From the NCBI GenBank assembly GCA_035315345.1, contig DATFYA010000215.1, positions 28,195 to 92,194 of the forward strand: 64,000 nucleotides of DNA. Reading direction: 5' to 3'. Of the stretch, positions 49,875 through 58,324 are shown one piece after another; within the stretch, counting starts at the first letter, position 1, and each line of letters starts with the position of its first letter. A program made the translations under genes and the position numbers. Origin of the DNA: Candidatus Methylomirabilota bacterium (GTDB taxonomy: Bacteria; Methylomirabilota; Methylomirabilia; Rokubacteriales; CSP1-6). The notes under the pieces were generated by a model that saw only the letters and a list, made by a program, of their open reading frames with translations, did not search any database and was not told the DNA's origin.

Positions 49875-49904
49875 CCCCCCGCTCGGCCATCTGCCGCCGG
49901 GGGG
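49875..49904 (+). terminator. GC hairpin between pqqA and pqqB
   Basis: CCCCCCG (49875-49881) pairs with CGGGGGG (49898-49904) around a 16-base loop, followed by TTGTGGTGTTTCT. It lies 30 bases after the pqqA stop and 24 bases before the pqqB start. A partial terminator here would give more pqqA message than pqqBCDE message, as reported for other pqq operons. Confidence 0.5.
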
Positions 49905-49928
49905 TTGTGGTGTTTCTGGGGGCCAATC

Positions 49929-50849
49929 GTGCGCATCCGGGTGCTGGGCTCAGCGGCGGGCGGCGGCTTTCCCCAGTGGAACTGCGGCTGCTCCAACTGC
50001 CGCGGCGTCCGCGAGGGAACGGGCCGATCGGCGGCGCGTACCCAGGAGTCGGTGGCGGTCAGCGCCGACGGCGAGCGCTGGTTCCTGCTGAACTGCTCCC
50101 CGGAGATCCGGTCCCAGATCGAGAGCTTCGTCGGCCTGCATCCGAAGGCGCCGCGTCACTCCCCGGTCGACGCGATCGTCGTCACCAACGGCGACCTGGA
50201 TCACACGCTGGGCCTGCTGTCCCTTCGCGAGTCCCACCCGCTGGTGATCTACGCCACCGAGCGCGTGCGGACCGGCTTCACCGAGGGCAACGTGCTGTAC
50301 CGGACGCTCGAGCGGTTCCCCGGTCAGGTGACGTGGCGCGTGCTCGAGCCGGGTCGCGAAGCTCCGCTCGCCGGGGCCGACGGCCGGCCCAGCGGGCTCC
50401 TCATCGAGGCCGTCGCCGTGCCGGGCAAGCAGCCGATCCATCTCGAGCACCGCGGCTCGGGTGATCCGCGCGACAACGTCGGGCTCACGATCCGTGAGGC
50501 GGCCACCGGCCAGCGGCTCGCGTACTTTCCCGCGGCGGGTGCCCTGACCGCGGACGTCCGGCGGGCGCTCGGCGAGGCGGACTGCGTGTTCTTCGACGGC
50601 ACGTTCTGGTCGAGCGACGAATTGCCGGCGCGCGGCCTCGGGACCAAGCGCGCCGAGGACATGGCCCACCTGCCGGTGGGCGGCGCACGCGGCAGCCTGA
50701 CCGCGCTCCAGGGCCTCGCGGCCGGGCGGCGGATCTACATCCACATCAACAACACGAACCCGCTGCTGTGCGACGACTCCACCGAGCGCAAGGAAGCGGA
50801 AGCGGCCGGCTGGGAGATCGCGTTCGATGGGATGGAGGTGACGCTGTGA
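49929..50849 (+). CDS. pqqB: PqqB, metallo-beta-lactamase-fold PQQ biosynthesis protein
   Basis: The 306-residue protein starts at GTG 49929 with 'IRVLGSAAGGGFPQWNCGCSNCRGVR', in short the PqqB zinc-Cys motif 'CGCSNC'. It also has 'VVTNGDLDHTLGLLSLRE' and 'YIHINNTNPLL', all diagnostic for PqqB. The protein is a non-haem iron hydroxylase acting on the PqqA-derived Tyr. The pqqC start overlaps its stop as GTGA. Confidence 0.95.
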   Translation: MRIRVLGSAAGGGFPQWNCGCSNCRGVREGTGRSAARTQESVAVSADGERWFLLNCSPEIRSQIESFVGLHPKAPRHSPVDAIVVTNGDLDHTLGLLSLRESHPLVIYATERVRTGFTEGNVLYRTLERFPGQVTWRVLEPGREAPLAGADGRPSGLLIEAVAVPGKQPIHLEHRGSGDPRDNVGLTIREAATGQRLAYFPAAGALTADVRRALGEADCVFFDGTFWSSDELPARGLGTKRAEDMAHLPVGGARGSLTALQGLAAGRRIYIHINNTNPLLCDDSTERKEAEAAGWEIAFDGMEVTL

Positions 50850-51586
50850 CCACCGAGCCGGTCCGGCCGCCGCTGACGCGGGACGAGCTGATCGCCTGGG
50901 TCCGCCGCGAGGGCGAGCAGCGGTATCACGATCATCACCGCTATCACCGGATGATGCACGAGGGCAGTCTCAGCCGCGTGCAGCTGCAGCAGTGGGTGCT
51001 GAACCGCTACTACTACCAGACGCGCATCCCGATCAAGGACGCCATCATCCTCTCGAAGTCGGAGGACCCCGCGTTCCGCCGCATGTGGATCCGCCGCATC
51101 CGCGACCACGACGGCGACGAGGGCGGCGAGGCCGGGCTCGAGCTGTGGCTGCGACTGGCCGACGGGGTGGGCCTCGACCGGGCCGAGGTCGCGAGCTGTC
51201 GCTCGGTCCTGCCCGGCGTGCGCTTCGCCTGCGACGCCTACGTGGAGCTGGTGCGGCAGCGCACCCTGGTCGAGGCGGTGGCCTCGTCGCTCACCGAGTT
51301 CTTCGCGCCGGACCTCATGTCCAAGCGCGTGCTGGCCTGGGAGAAGCACTACCCGTGGGTGAGCCCGGAGATGCTCGCGTACTTCCGCTCGCGCGTGCCG
51401 CGGGCGCGGCGCGATTCCGAGGAGGCCATCGACTTCGTGGTGCGCCACGCCGATACCTACGCGATGCAGGAGCGCTGCGTGGCCGCGCTCATCCGCAAGA
51501 CCGAGATCCTCTGGCACCTGCTCGACTGCACCTTCGCGGCCTACGTCGAGCCGGCCTGGGGCCCCGGGGGAGCGCGGGCCACGTGA
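50846..51586 (+). CDS. pqqC: PqqC, pyrroloquinoline-quinone synthase
   Basis: The GTG at 50846 gives 246 residues. The all-helical haem-oxygenase-like fold shows 'YHDHHRYHRMMHEG' near residues 27-40, 'QQWVLNRYYYQTRIPIKDA' and 'RDHDGDE', which include the active-site His, Tyr and Arg of PqqC. The enzyme carries out the final ring closure and eight-electron oxidation to PQQ without a cofactor. It overlaps pqqB by four bases and pqqD by one (TGATG). Confidence 0.95.
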   Translation: MTTEPVRPPLTRDELIAWVRREGEQRYHDHHRYHRMMHEGSLSRVQLQQWVLNRYYYQTRIPIKDAIILSKSEDPAFRRMWIRRIRDHDGDEGGEAGLELWLRLADGVGLDRAEVASCRSVLPGVRFACDAYVELVRQRTLVEAVASSLTEFFAPDLMSKRVLAWEKHYPWVSPEMLAYFRSRVPRARRDSEEAIDFVVRHADTYAMQERCVAALIRKTEILWHLLDCTFAAYVEPAWGPGGARAT

Positions 51587-51861
51587 TGGATGCGACGAGC
51601 CGGCCGCGGCTGGCCAGCAAGGCGCGGCTGCGCTACGACCGCAAGTCGTCGCGCTACATGCTGCTGTATCCGGAGCGCGGCCTGGTGCTGAATGAGACCG
51701 CGGCGGACGTGCTCCAGCGGTGCGACGGCGAGCGCACGGTGGGCTCGATCGTGGAGGAGCTGGCGCAGAAGTACGGGCACGAGCCGCCGGCGGTGGAGCG
51801 CGAGGTCATGACCTTTCTCGAGACGATGGCCGATCGCGGCCTGGTACAGTCGGCGACATGA
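51586..51861 (+). CDS. pqqD: PqqD, PqqA-binding chaperone
   Basis: The 91-residue protein contains 'RLRYDRKSSRYMLLYPERGLVLNETAADVLQRCDGERTV' in part ('LLYPERGLVLNETA'), the PqqD RRE-fold wing that binds the PqqA peptide and presents it to PqqE. The start shares one base with the pqqC stop (TGATG). pqqE follows ten bases after its stop; a five-codon frame (ATG at 51858) bridges the gap. Confidence 0.93.
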   Translation: MDATSRPRLASKARLRYDRKSSRYMLLYPERGLVLNETAADVLQRCDGERTVGSIVEELAQKYGHEPPAVEREVMTFLETMADRGLVQSAT

Positions 51862-51871
51862 GCGCGGCCTC

Positions 51872-52981
51872 ATGAGCGAGACGTACCGCCCGTACACGCT
51901 GGTGGCCGAGCTGACCTACAAGTGTCCGCTGCGCTGCGTGTACTGCTCGAACCCCCTCGACTACGGCCGGCACGACCGCGAGCTCGACACCGAGACGTGG
52001 CGGCGCGTCTTCCGGGAAGCCGAGGACCTGGGGGTGGTCCAGCTCAACCTGACCGGCGGCGAGCCGCTGGTGCGCGACGACCTCGAGGCCCTGATCGCGG
52101 AGGCGCGGCGGCTCGATCTCTACACGAATCTGATCACGAGCGGGATCCCGCTGCGCCGCGAGCGGCTCGCCCGCTTCCGCGAGCTGGGTCTCGACAACGT
52201 GCAGCTCTCCGTCCAGGACACCACGGCGGCGCCGTCGGACCGGATCGCGGGTCTGCGCTCCTACGACCGGAAGATCGAGATCGCGGGCTGGGTGAAGGAG
52301 CTGGGCTTTCCGCTGACGCTCAACACGGTGCTGCACCGCGAGAACCTGGATCGCGTGGAGGAGGTCATCGCCCTGGCCGAGCGGCTTCAGGCCGACCGGC
52401 TGGAGCTGGCCAACGCGCAGTACGTGGGCTGGGCGCTGACCAACCGCACCGCGCTGCTGCCCACGCGCGAGCAGCTCGAGCGCGCGCGGGTCGTCGCCGG
52501 CCGGGCGCGGGAGCGGCTGCGCGGGCGCATGGAGGTGCTGTTCGTCACGCCCGACTACTACGCGGAGCTCCCCAAGGCCTGCATGGACGGCTGGGGGCGC
52601 CGGTTCCTCCTGATCTCGCCCGACGGGCTGGTGCTGCCCTGTCATGCGGCCCACACGCTGCCCGGCATCGAGTTCGACTCGGTCACCGAGCGGCCGCTGT
52701 CGGACATCTGGCGCGACTCGCCCGGCTTCGCCGCCTTTCGCGGCGAGGAGTGGATGCCCGAGCCGTGCCGCAGCTGCGACCGGCGCGCCGTCGATTTCGG
52801 CGGCTGCCGCTGCCAGGCCTACCAGCTCACCGGCAACGCGGCGGCCACCGACCCGGTATGCCGTCTCTCGCCCGACCACGGGCTGATCGAGGCGGCGCGG
52901 CAAGCCGCGGAGGACGGCCGGCCCGTTCCGCTGGTCTATCGGAGCTCGCGCACCCCGGTCTCGACACCCGGCACCCCGTGA
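51872..52981 (+). CDS. pqqE: PqqE, radical SAM/SPASM peptide cyclase
   Basis: The 369-residue protein has the radical SAM cluster motif Cys18-x3-Cys22-x2-Cys25 in 'YKCPLRCVYCSNP', the SAM-binding 'NLTGGEPLVRDDLE', and the SPASM auxiliary-cluster cysteines in 'PEPCRSCDRRAVDFGGCRCQAY'. With PqqD it forms the Glu-Tyr carbon-carbon bond in PqqA. The last bases overlap the GTG of a membrane permease gene. Confidence 0.95.
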   Translation: MSETYRPYTLVAELTYKCPLRCVYCSNPLDYGRHDRELDTETWRRVFREAEDLGVVQLNLTGGEPLVRDDLEALIAEARRLDLYTNLITSGIPLRRERLARFRELGLDNVQLSVQDTTAAPSDRIAGLRSYDRKIEIAGWVKELGFPLTLNTVLHRENLDRVEEVIALAERLQADRLELANAQYVGWALTNRTALLPTREQLERARVVAGRARERLRGRMEVLFVTPDYYAELPKACMDGWGRRFLLISPDGLVLPCHAAHTLPGIEFDSVTERPLSDIWRDSPGFAAFRGEEWMPEPCRSCDRRAVDFGGCRCQAYQLTGNAAATDPVCRLSPDHGLIEAARQAAEDGRPVPLVYRSSRTPVSTPGTP

Positions 52982-53496
52982 AACGCCGCCGCATGGACGC
53001 GAGCCTGCTCATCCTGCTGGCGCTGACTGCGGTCGCGCTGGTGGTCGCGCTCGCGCGGGATCCGCAGCTGGTGGTGCGCGGCTTCCAGTCCACCGGGCGG
53101 CTGCTCTCCGGCGTGTGGATCGAGCTGGCCCTGGGCTTCGTGCTGGCCGGGCTGATCGACGTGCTGATCCCCGCGCCGGTGCTGTCGCGCTGGCTGGGGG
53201 GCGAGCGGCTGGGCCAGGGCATCCTCGTCGGCTGGGCCGCCGGGCTGGTGATGCCGGGCGGGCCGTACCTGGTGTTCCCCGTGGTCGCGAACCTGTTCCG
53301 GAGCGGCGCCGCGCCCGGTCCGCTGATCGCCCTGCTCACCGCCAAGACGCTGGTGAGCCCCATCCGGATGCTGACCTACGAGGCGCCGCTGCTCGGCTGG
53401 CCCATGACGCTGGCCCGGCTCATCCCCGGCGTGCTGCTGCCGCCGGTACTGGGCTGGGTCGGCCAGTGGCTCTACGCGCTCTTCGCCCGGCGCTGA
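52978..53496 (+). CDS. Small membrane permease (YraQ/DUF318-like half) at the end of the pqq operon
   Basis: From GTG 52978 (overlapping the pqqE stop as GTGA) the protein has 172 residues; ATG 52993 is an alternative. Three or four hydrophobic helices include 'ALGFVLAGLIDVLIPAPVLSRWLGG' in part and 'GWAAGLVMPGGPYLVFPVVANLF'. The G-x-M-P-x-G-P pattern resembles one half of the YraQ/ArsP-type permease family, which normally has about 300 residues. The coupling to pqqE suggests a role in PQQ or peptide export, but this is inference from position. Confidence 0.6.
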   Translation: MKRRRMDASLLILLALTAVALVVALARDPQLVVRGFQSTGRLLSGVWIELALGFVLAGLIDVLIPAPVLSRWLGGERLGQGILVGWAAGLVMPGGPYLVFPVVANLFRSGAAPGPLIALLTAKTLVSPIRMLTYEAPLLGWPMTLARLIPGVLLPPVLGWVGQWLYALFARR

Positions 53497-53522
53497 CCCG
53501 CGCTCACCCGGAGGAGACCCTC

Positions 53523-54623
53523 ATGCTCTTCACGTGTCCAGCCAACGCGGCCCGGGGCGGGCGCACGCGCGTGAGCGCGGTCGGTCGGCGCCCCGTCTGC
53601 ATCGACATCCACTGCCACGTGCACCACCCCGTCGCCGACGAGATGGTGCGGCACCTGCTCACACCCGATCGCGAGCCGTCGGCCCGGTTCTCGAACGAGC
53701 TGTCGCGGGCCACCAATCGCAAGCAGATGGAGAACGTGTGGACCTGTCTCACCTCCGTGGAGCAGCGCCTGCGCGACATGGACAAGATGGGCGTGAACAT
53801 CCAGGCCATCTCGCCGTCGCCGTTCCACTTCATGTACTGGCTCGAGCCCGAGCTGGCCCGGACGGTGAGCCGGTCGGTGAACGAGCATCTGGCATCGATC
53901 GTGGCCGCGCATCCGGATCGCTTCGTCGCGCTCGCCCACGTGCCGCTGCAGGCGCCCGACGTGGCCGCTGACGAGCTGCGATACTGCGTGACGAAGCTCG
54001 GCTTCCGCGGCGCGGAGATCGGCACCAACGTGGTCGGCGCCGAGGTCTCGCGCGGCCGCGACCAGTTCTGGAAGACCGCGCAGGAGCTGGACGCCGTGCT
54101 GTTCATGCATCCCAACGGCTTCACGCAGGGCGATCGCCTCGCCGACCACTACTTCACCAACGTGATCGGCAACCCGCTCGACACCACGGTGGCGCTGGGC
54201 CATCTCGTCTTCGACGGCGTGCTGGAGCGCTTCCCGAAGCTCAAGCTGGTCGCCGCCCACGGAGGCGGCTATGTGGCGCACTACCCGGCCCGGATGGATC
54301 ACGTGTGGGGCGCGCGGGCCGACGCGCGGACCGTGCTGAAGAACACGCCGCGCCGATCGCTGGCCCGGGTCTACTTCGACACGATCGTGTTCGACCGCGT
54401 CCAGCTCCAGCACCTGGTCAAGCTGTGGGGCGCCGACCACGTCCTGGCCGGCACCGACTATCCCTACGACATGGGCATGTACGACCCGCGCGGCTTCGTG
54501 GGGGGCGCGGGCTTTCTCACCGCGGCGGACCGCGCGAAGATCCTGGGCGGCAACGCGGCCCGGCTGCTCAAGATCGCGCTCCCGGCCGCCGCGAAAGCGA
54601 AGCGGGCGCGCCGCCGGCGATAG
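53523..54623 (+). CDS. ACMSD-like amidohydrolase (amidohydrolase_2 family)
   Basis: The 366-residue protein has metal ligands His30 and His32 in 'IDIHCHVHH', a later His in 'LVAAHGGGYVAHY' and the Asp in 'LAGTDYPYDMG'. It also has 'LAHVPLQAPDVAADELRYCV', common in 2-amino-3-carboxymuconate-semialdehyde decarboxylase and gamma-resorcylate decarboxylase relatives. A non-oxidative decarboxylation or hydrolysis of an aromatic acid is likely. GGAGGAGA at 53510-53517 supports the ATG at 53523. The Lys/Arg-rich C terminus is unusual. Confidence 0.85.
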   Translation: MLFTCPANAARGGRTRVSAVGRRPVCIDIHCHVHHPVADEMVRHLLTPDREPSARFSNELSRATNRKQMENVWTCLTSVEQRLRDMDKMGVNIQAISPSPFHFMYWLEPELARTVSRSVNEHLASIVAAHPDRFVALAHVPLQAPDVAADELRYCVTKLGFRGAEIGTNVVGAEVSRGRDQFWKTAQELDAVLFMHPNGFTQGDRLADHYFTNVIGNPLDTTVALGHLVFDGVLERFPKLKLVAAHGGGYVAHYPARMDHVWGARADARTVLKNTPRRSLARVYFDTIVFDRVQLQHLVKLWGADHVLAGTDYPYDMGMYDPRGFVGGAGFLTAADRAKILGGNAARLLKIALPAAAKAKRARRRR

Positions 54624-54671
54624 GAGTATCCTCCGGGCGTCCGAGCTGCGGTCCGATCGAGGGAGGGACCG

Positions 54672-55211
54672 ATGGCGAGAGTGCTGGGCCTGGGTCACGT
54701 CGGCATCTACGTGCGCGATCTGGAGCGCATGGTCGCGTTCTACCGCGACGTCATGGGCATGCGCGTGACCAAGCAGAACTGGCGCGCCGGCGTGGTGTTC
54801 CTGAGCGCGGATCCCGAGTCGGTGGACCACGAGATCGCGCTCATGGGCGGCCGGCCCGATCCGGCGGACCCCCACCTGATCAACCAGATCTCGATGCGGG
54901 TCGGCAGCCTCGACGACCTGCGCGTCATGCGGAGGCGCCTGGTCGCCGAGGGCTACCGCATCGAGGGCGTCGTCAACCACGCCAGCGCGATCGGCTGCTA
55001 CTTCTTCGATCCCGAGGGCAACCGCACCGAGGTGTTCTGGGTCACCGGCCGGCCGTGCTGGGTGCCGACCGCCACGCCCATCGACATCGACCGGCCGGAC
55101 GAGGCCGTGCTCGCCGATGTGGACCGGGTGTGGCACGAGCTGCGCCACGTCCCGCTCGGAGGGCGGATGACCGAGGAGAGCGCGACCGTCGAGGTGACCC
55201 GCCGACCCTAG
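54672..55211 (+). CDS. VOC family protein (extradiol dioxygenase-like)
   Basis: The 179-residue protein starts 'LGLGHVGIYVRDLERMVAFYRDVMGM', which includes the first metal His, and has 'HLINQISMRVGSLDDLRVM' and 'GCYFFDPEGNRTEVFWVTG' with the Glu ligand. It shares family and length with the VOC protein at 63300. It lies between an amidohydrolase and Liv importer 3 and may act in ring cleavage. GGAGGGA at 54661-54667 precedes the ATG. Confidence 0.85.
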   Translation: MARVLGLGHVGIYVRDLERMVAFYRDVMGMRVTKQNWRAGVVFLSADPESVDHEIALMGGRPDPADPHLINQISMRVGSLDDLRVMRRRLVAEGYRIEGVVNHASAIGCYFFDPEGNRTEVFWVTGRPCWVPTATPIDIDRPDEAVLADVDRVWHELRHVPLGGRMTEESATVEVTRRP

Positions 55212-55234
55212 CTCACCCTGAACAGGAGGCGTCC

Positions 55235-56467
55235 ATGTCGCTCCCACTGAGCCGCCGCTCCTTCCTGGCCGGCAGCACGATCGTCGCAGCCGCCGGGCTG
55301 CCCCGCCGCGCGCGCGCACAGAGCAAGCCGGTGCGCATCGGCCTCCTGACCGTGAAGACCGGCCCGCTCGCCGCGGGCGGCATCCAGATGGAGCAGGGCA
55401 CCATGCGGTTCCTGAAGGACCGCAACAACACGATCGCGGGCCGCAAGGTGGAGCTGACCGTGGCCGACACCGGCGGCAACCCGGCGGGGGCCAAGACCAA
55501 GACCCAGGAGCTGATCGAGCGCGACCACGTCGACATGATCTTCGGCCCGCTCGCCGCGTTCGAGCTGCTCGCGATCAGCGAGTACGCCGCTGCCGCCAAG
55601 ACGCCGATCCTGAGCCTCGCCGCCGCCGAGGATATGACCCAGCGCAAGCCCAACCCCTACTTCGTGCGCGCCTCGGCCACCGCCGCGCAGAGCATGCACC
55701 CGCTGGCCGACTACGCGGTCAAGGAGCTCCGGCTCAAGAGCGTGATCACGCTCTCGGAAGACTTCGCGTTCGGCCACGAGCAGATGGGAGGCTTCCAGCG
55801 CGTGTTCGAGGACGGCGGCGGACGCGTGGTGAAGAAGCTGTGGCCGCCGATCGTGACGCCCGACTACACGCCCTACCTCGCTCAGATCAGCGGGGTCGAC
55901 GCGGTGGTGCACGGCTTCGCGGGGTCGAATCCCCTCAAGTTCATGAAGCAGTATCGCGACCAGGGGCTGAAGCTGCCGGTGCTGGGGGGCAGCACGGCGG
56001 CCGACGACGCGCTGCTCAAGAGCTTCGGCGACGAGGCGATCGGCATGGTCACGTGCTCGGCCTATACCGCCGACCTCGACACGCCGAGCAACAAGCGCCT
56101 GGTCGAGGGCATGGTGCACGACTACGGGAACATCCCCGGGATCTACGCGGCGGGCCTCTACATCAACGGCATGGTGGCGGAGGCGGCGCTGGAGAAGACC
56201 GGCGGCAACACCGACGACAAGGAGGCGCTGATCCGGGCGCTGCGCGCGGTCTCACTGACCGACAGCCCGCGCGGGCCCTTCAGCTTCGATCACCTCGGCA
56301 ACGTGGTCGGCAGCTTCTACATCCGGCGATGCGAGCGCAAGGGCGGCAAGCTGGTCAACACCACCATCAAGACATATCCCAAGGTGAGCCAGTTCTGGAC
56401 GTACGAGGAGAAGTGGTTCCTGGCCCAACCGGTGTACTCGCGCGATTACCCGCCGCTCAAGAGCTGA
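55235..56467 (+). CDS. Liv-type ABC transporter substrate-binding protein, Tat-exported (cluster 3)
   Basis: The 410-residue precursor has a twin-arginine signal 'LSRRSFLAGSTIVAAAGLP' ending near 'RARAQSK'. The type 1 binding fold shows 'PVRIGLLTVKTGPLAAGG', 'DHVDMIFGPLAAFELLAI' and 'SVITLSEDFAFGHEQMGGF'. ACAGGAGG lies before the ATG at 55235. It begins a five-gene importer with overlapping genes. Tat export suggests that it folds or binds its ligand before crossing the membrane. Confidence 0.9.
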   Translation: MSLPLSRRSFLAGSTIVAAAGLPRRARAQSKPVRIGLLTVKTGPLAAGGIQMEQGTMRFLKDRNNTIAGRKVELTVADTGGNPAGAKTKTQELIERDHVDMIFGPLAAFELLAISEYAAAAKTPILSLAAAEDMTQRKPNPYFVRASATAAQSMHPLADYAVKELRLKSVITLSEDFAFGHEQMGGFQRVFEDGGGRVVKKLWPPIVTPDYTPYLAQISGVDAVVHGFAGSNPLKFMKQYRDQGLKLPVLGGSTAADDALLKSFGDEAIGMVTCSAYTADLDTPSNKRLVEGMVHDYGNIPGIYAAGLYINGMVAEAALEKTGGNTDDKEALIRALRAVSLTDSPRGPFSFDHLGNVVGSFYIRRCERKGGKLVNTTIKTYPKVSQFWTYEEKWFLAQPVYSRDYPPLKS

Positions 56468-56483
56468 CCGGCGGCCGATCCGC

Positions 56484-57344
56484 ATGAGCGTCTGGCTCGT
56501 GCTGGCCGTCAACAGCGTCACGCTGGGCGGCCTGCTGTTCCTGCTGTCCGCCGGTTTCTCGCTGATCTTCGGGCTCATGCGCATCCCGAACCTCACCCAC
56601 GGCTCCTTCTTCATGCTGGGCGGCTACCTGGCCGCGAGCCTGATCGAGTGGGGGCTCGGCTTCTGGCCGGCCGCGGTGGCCAGCGGGCTGCTCGTGGCGG
56701 TGTTCGGCGGGGTGGTGGAGCGGCTCATCCTCCGCCGGCTGGCCGGGGCCGAGCTGGCGCAGGTGCTGGTGACCCTGGGGCTGTCGTTCATGGTCGCCGA
56801 CGTCTGCCTGAAGGTGTGGACCGGCGATCCCGTGCGCATCGACACGCCGCCCGGGCTGCAGGGCGCGACCGGCGTGGGCGGCCTGGTGTTCCCGACCTAT
56901 CGGCTGGCGGTCGGCCTGATCGCGGTGGCCTTCGCGGTGGCGCTGTGGGCGCTGCTCGATCGCACCCGGCTCGGCGCGATGATCCGGGCCGGCGTGGACG
57001 ACCCGGACATGGCACGCGTGGCCGGCATCCGCGTCTCGCGTCTGTTCACCATCGTGTTCTGCCTGGGCGCGTGGCTGGCCGGCTTCGCGGGCGTCATCGG
57101 CGGCCCCATCCTCTCGGTCTACCCCGGCCTGGACCAGGAGATGCTGCCGCTGGCCCTCGTCGTGGTCATCCTCGGGGGCACGGGCAGCCTGCCGGGCTCG
57201 CTGGTGGGCAGCTTCGTGGTCGGCTTCCTCTACAACTTCGGGCAGGCGCTGTTCCCCGAGCTGGCCTACGTGGTGCTGTTCCTCCCGATGCTGCTCGTCC
57301 TGGTGGTGCGGCCCCAGGGCCTCTTCGGCCGACCGGCGGCGTGA
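56484..57344 (+). CDS. Liv-type ABC permease LivH (cluster 3)
   Basis: The 286-residue protein has the usual LivH start 'NSVTLGGLLFLLSAGFSLIFGLMRIPN' in part and the motif 'LVVVILGGTGSLPGSLVGSFVVG', with about eight helices. It overlaps LivM by four bases (GTGA). Confidence 0.9.
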   Translation: MSVWLVLAVNSVTLGGLLFLLSAGFSLIFGLMRIPNLTHGSFFMLGGYLAASLIEWGLGFWPAAVASGLLVAVFGGVVERLILRRLAGAELAQVLVTLGLSFMVADVCLKVWTGDPVRIDTPPGLQGATGVGGLVFPTYRLAVGLIAVAFAVALWALLDRTRLGAMIRAGVDDPDMARVAGIRVSRLFTIVFCLGAWLAGFAGVIGGPILSVYPGLDQEMLPLALVVVILGGTGSLPGSLVGSFVVGFLYNFGQALFPELAYVVLFLPMLLVLVVRPQGLFGRPAA

Positions 57345-58324
57345 AGCGCCTCGCGCTGGCCGCCGTGCTCGTGGTGCTGGCGGCGCTGCCCCTGTGGGCG
57401 GGCGGGACGTTCTACATCAACATCGCGAGCCAGATACTCCTCTACGCGGTCCTCGCCCTCGGCATCAACGTCCTGGTCGGCTACGCCGGCCTCGTGACCC
57501 TGGGCCACGCCGGGCTGCTCGGCATCGCGGCCTACTCGGCGGCGCGCCTGCTGACCGGCGGCCACGGGCACGCCGTCGCCATCGCCGGCGCCCTGGCGGT
57601 GACCATGCTGGCCGCCGCGCTGTTCGCGGCGCTGGCGCTGCGCGGCACCGGCATCGGCTTCGTGATGATCACGCTGGCCATCGGTCAGATCGTGTGGGGC
57701 GTCGCCTACCGCTGGATCAGCATCACCAACGGCGACAACGGGATCTCGATCGGCGCGCGCCCGAGCCCGCTCGGCCTGTCGCTCGCCTCGCCGGCCCACT
57801 TCTACTGGGCGACGCTCGTCGTGTTCCTCGCCGCGGTCGGCTCGATGGCGCTGCTGGTGGCCTCGCCGTTCGGGGCGAGCCTGCGCGGCACGCGCGACCA
57901 GCCGCGCCGCATGGTCGCGCTGGGCTACCACGTGTGGATGATCCGCTTCCTCGCCTTCCTGCTCTCGGGATTCTGGAGCGGGGTGGCCGGGCTGCTCTTC
58001 CTCTACTACAACCAGTTCGTGAGCCCGCAGGCGGTGGCGCTGACCGCCTCGGCCGAGGCGCTCTTGATGGTCATCTCGGGCGGCACCGGCACGCTGCTGG
58101 GGCCGGTGATCGGGGCCACCCTCGTGGTGGCCATGAAGAACGTGGCCAGCGCCTACATCGAGCGCTGGAACTTCGTGCTCGGCGCCATCTTCGTGGCGAT
58201 CGTGGTGTTCATGCCGGACGGGCTGGTGCCCGGCGTGGCCCGGTTGTGGCGGCGCGCGACGGCGCGGCGGGCGACGCCGTCGATGGCGGTGGCCGGCGCG
58301 CCGGGCAAGGAGCCCGGCCGGTGA
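57341..58324 (+). CDS. Liv-type ABC permease LivM (cluster 3)
   Basis: From GTG 57341 the protein has 327 residues, with 'INVLVGYAGLVTLGHAGLLGIAAY' and the coupling region 'ASLRGTRDQPRRMVALGYHV'. The C-terminal tail 'ATARRATPSMAVAGAPGKEPGR' is longer and more polar than usual. Overlaps of four bases with both neighbours indicate one coupled transcript. Confidence 0.9.
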   Translation: MKRLALAAVLVVLAALPLWAGGTFYINIASQILLYAVLALGINVLVGYAGLVTLGHAGLLGIAAYSAARLLTGGHGHAVAIAGALAVTMLAAALFAALALRGTGIGFVMITLAIGQIVWGVAYRWISITNGDNGISIGARPSPLGLSLASPAHFYWATLVVFLAAVGSMALLVASPFGASLRGTRDQPRRMVALGYHVWMIRFLAFLLSGFWSGVAGLLFLYYNQFVSPQAVALTASAEALLMVISGGTGTLLGPVIGATLVVAMKNVASAYIERWNFVLGAIFVAIVVFMPDGLVPGVARLWRRATARRATPSMAVAGAPGKEPGR

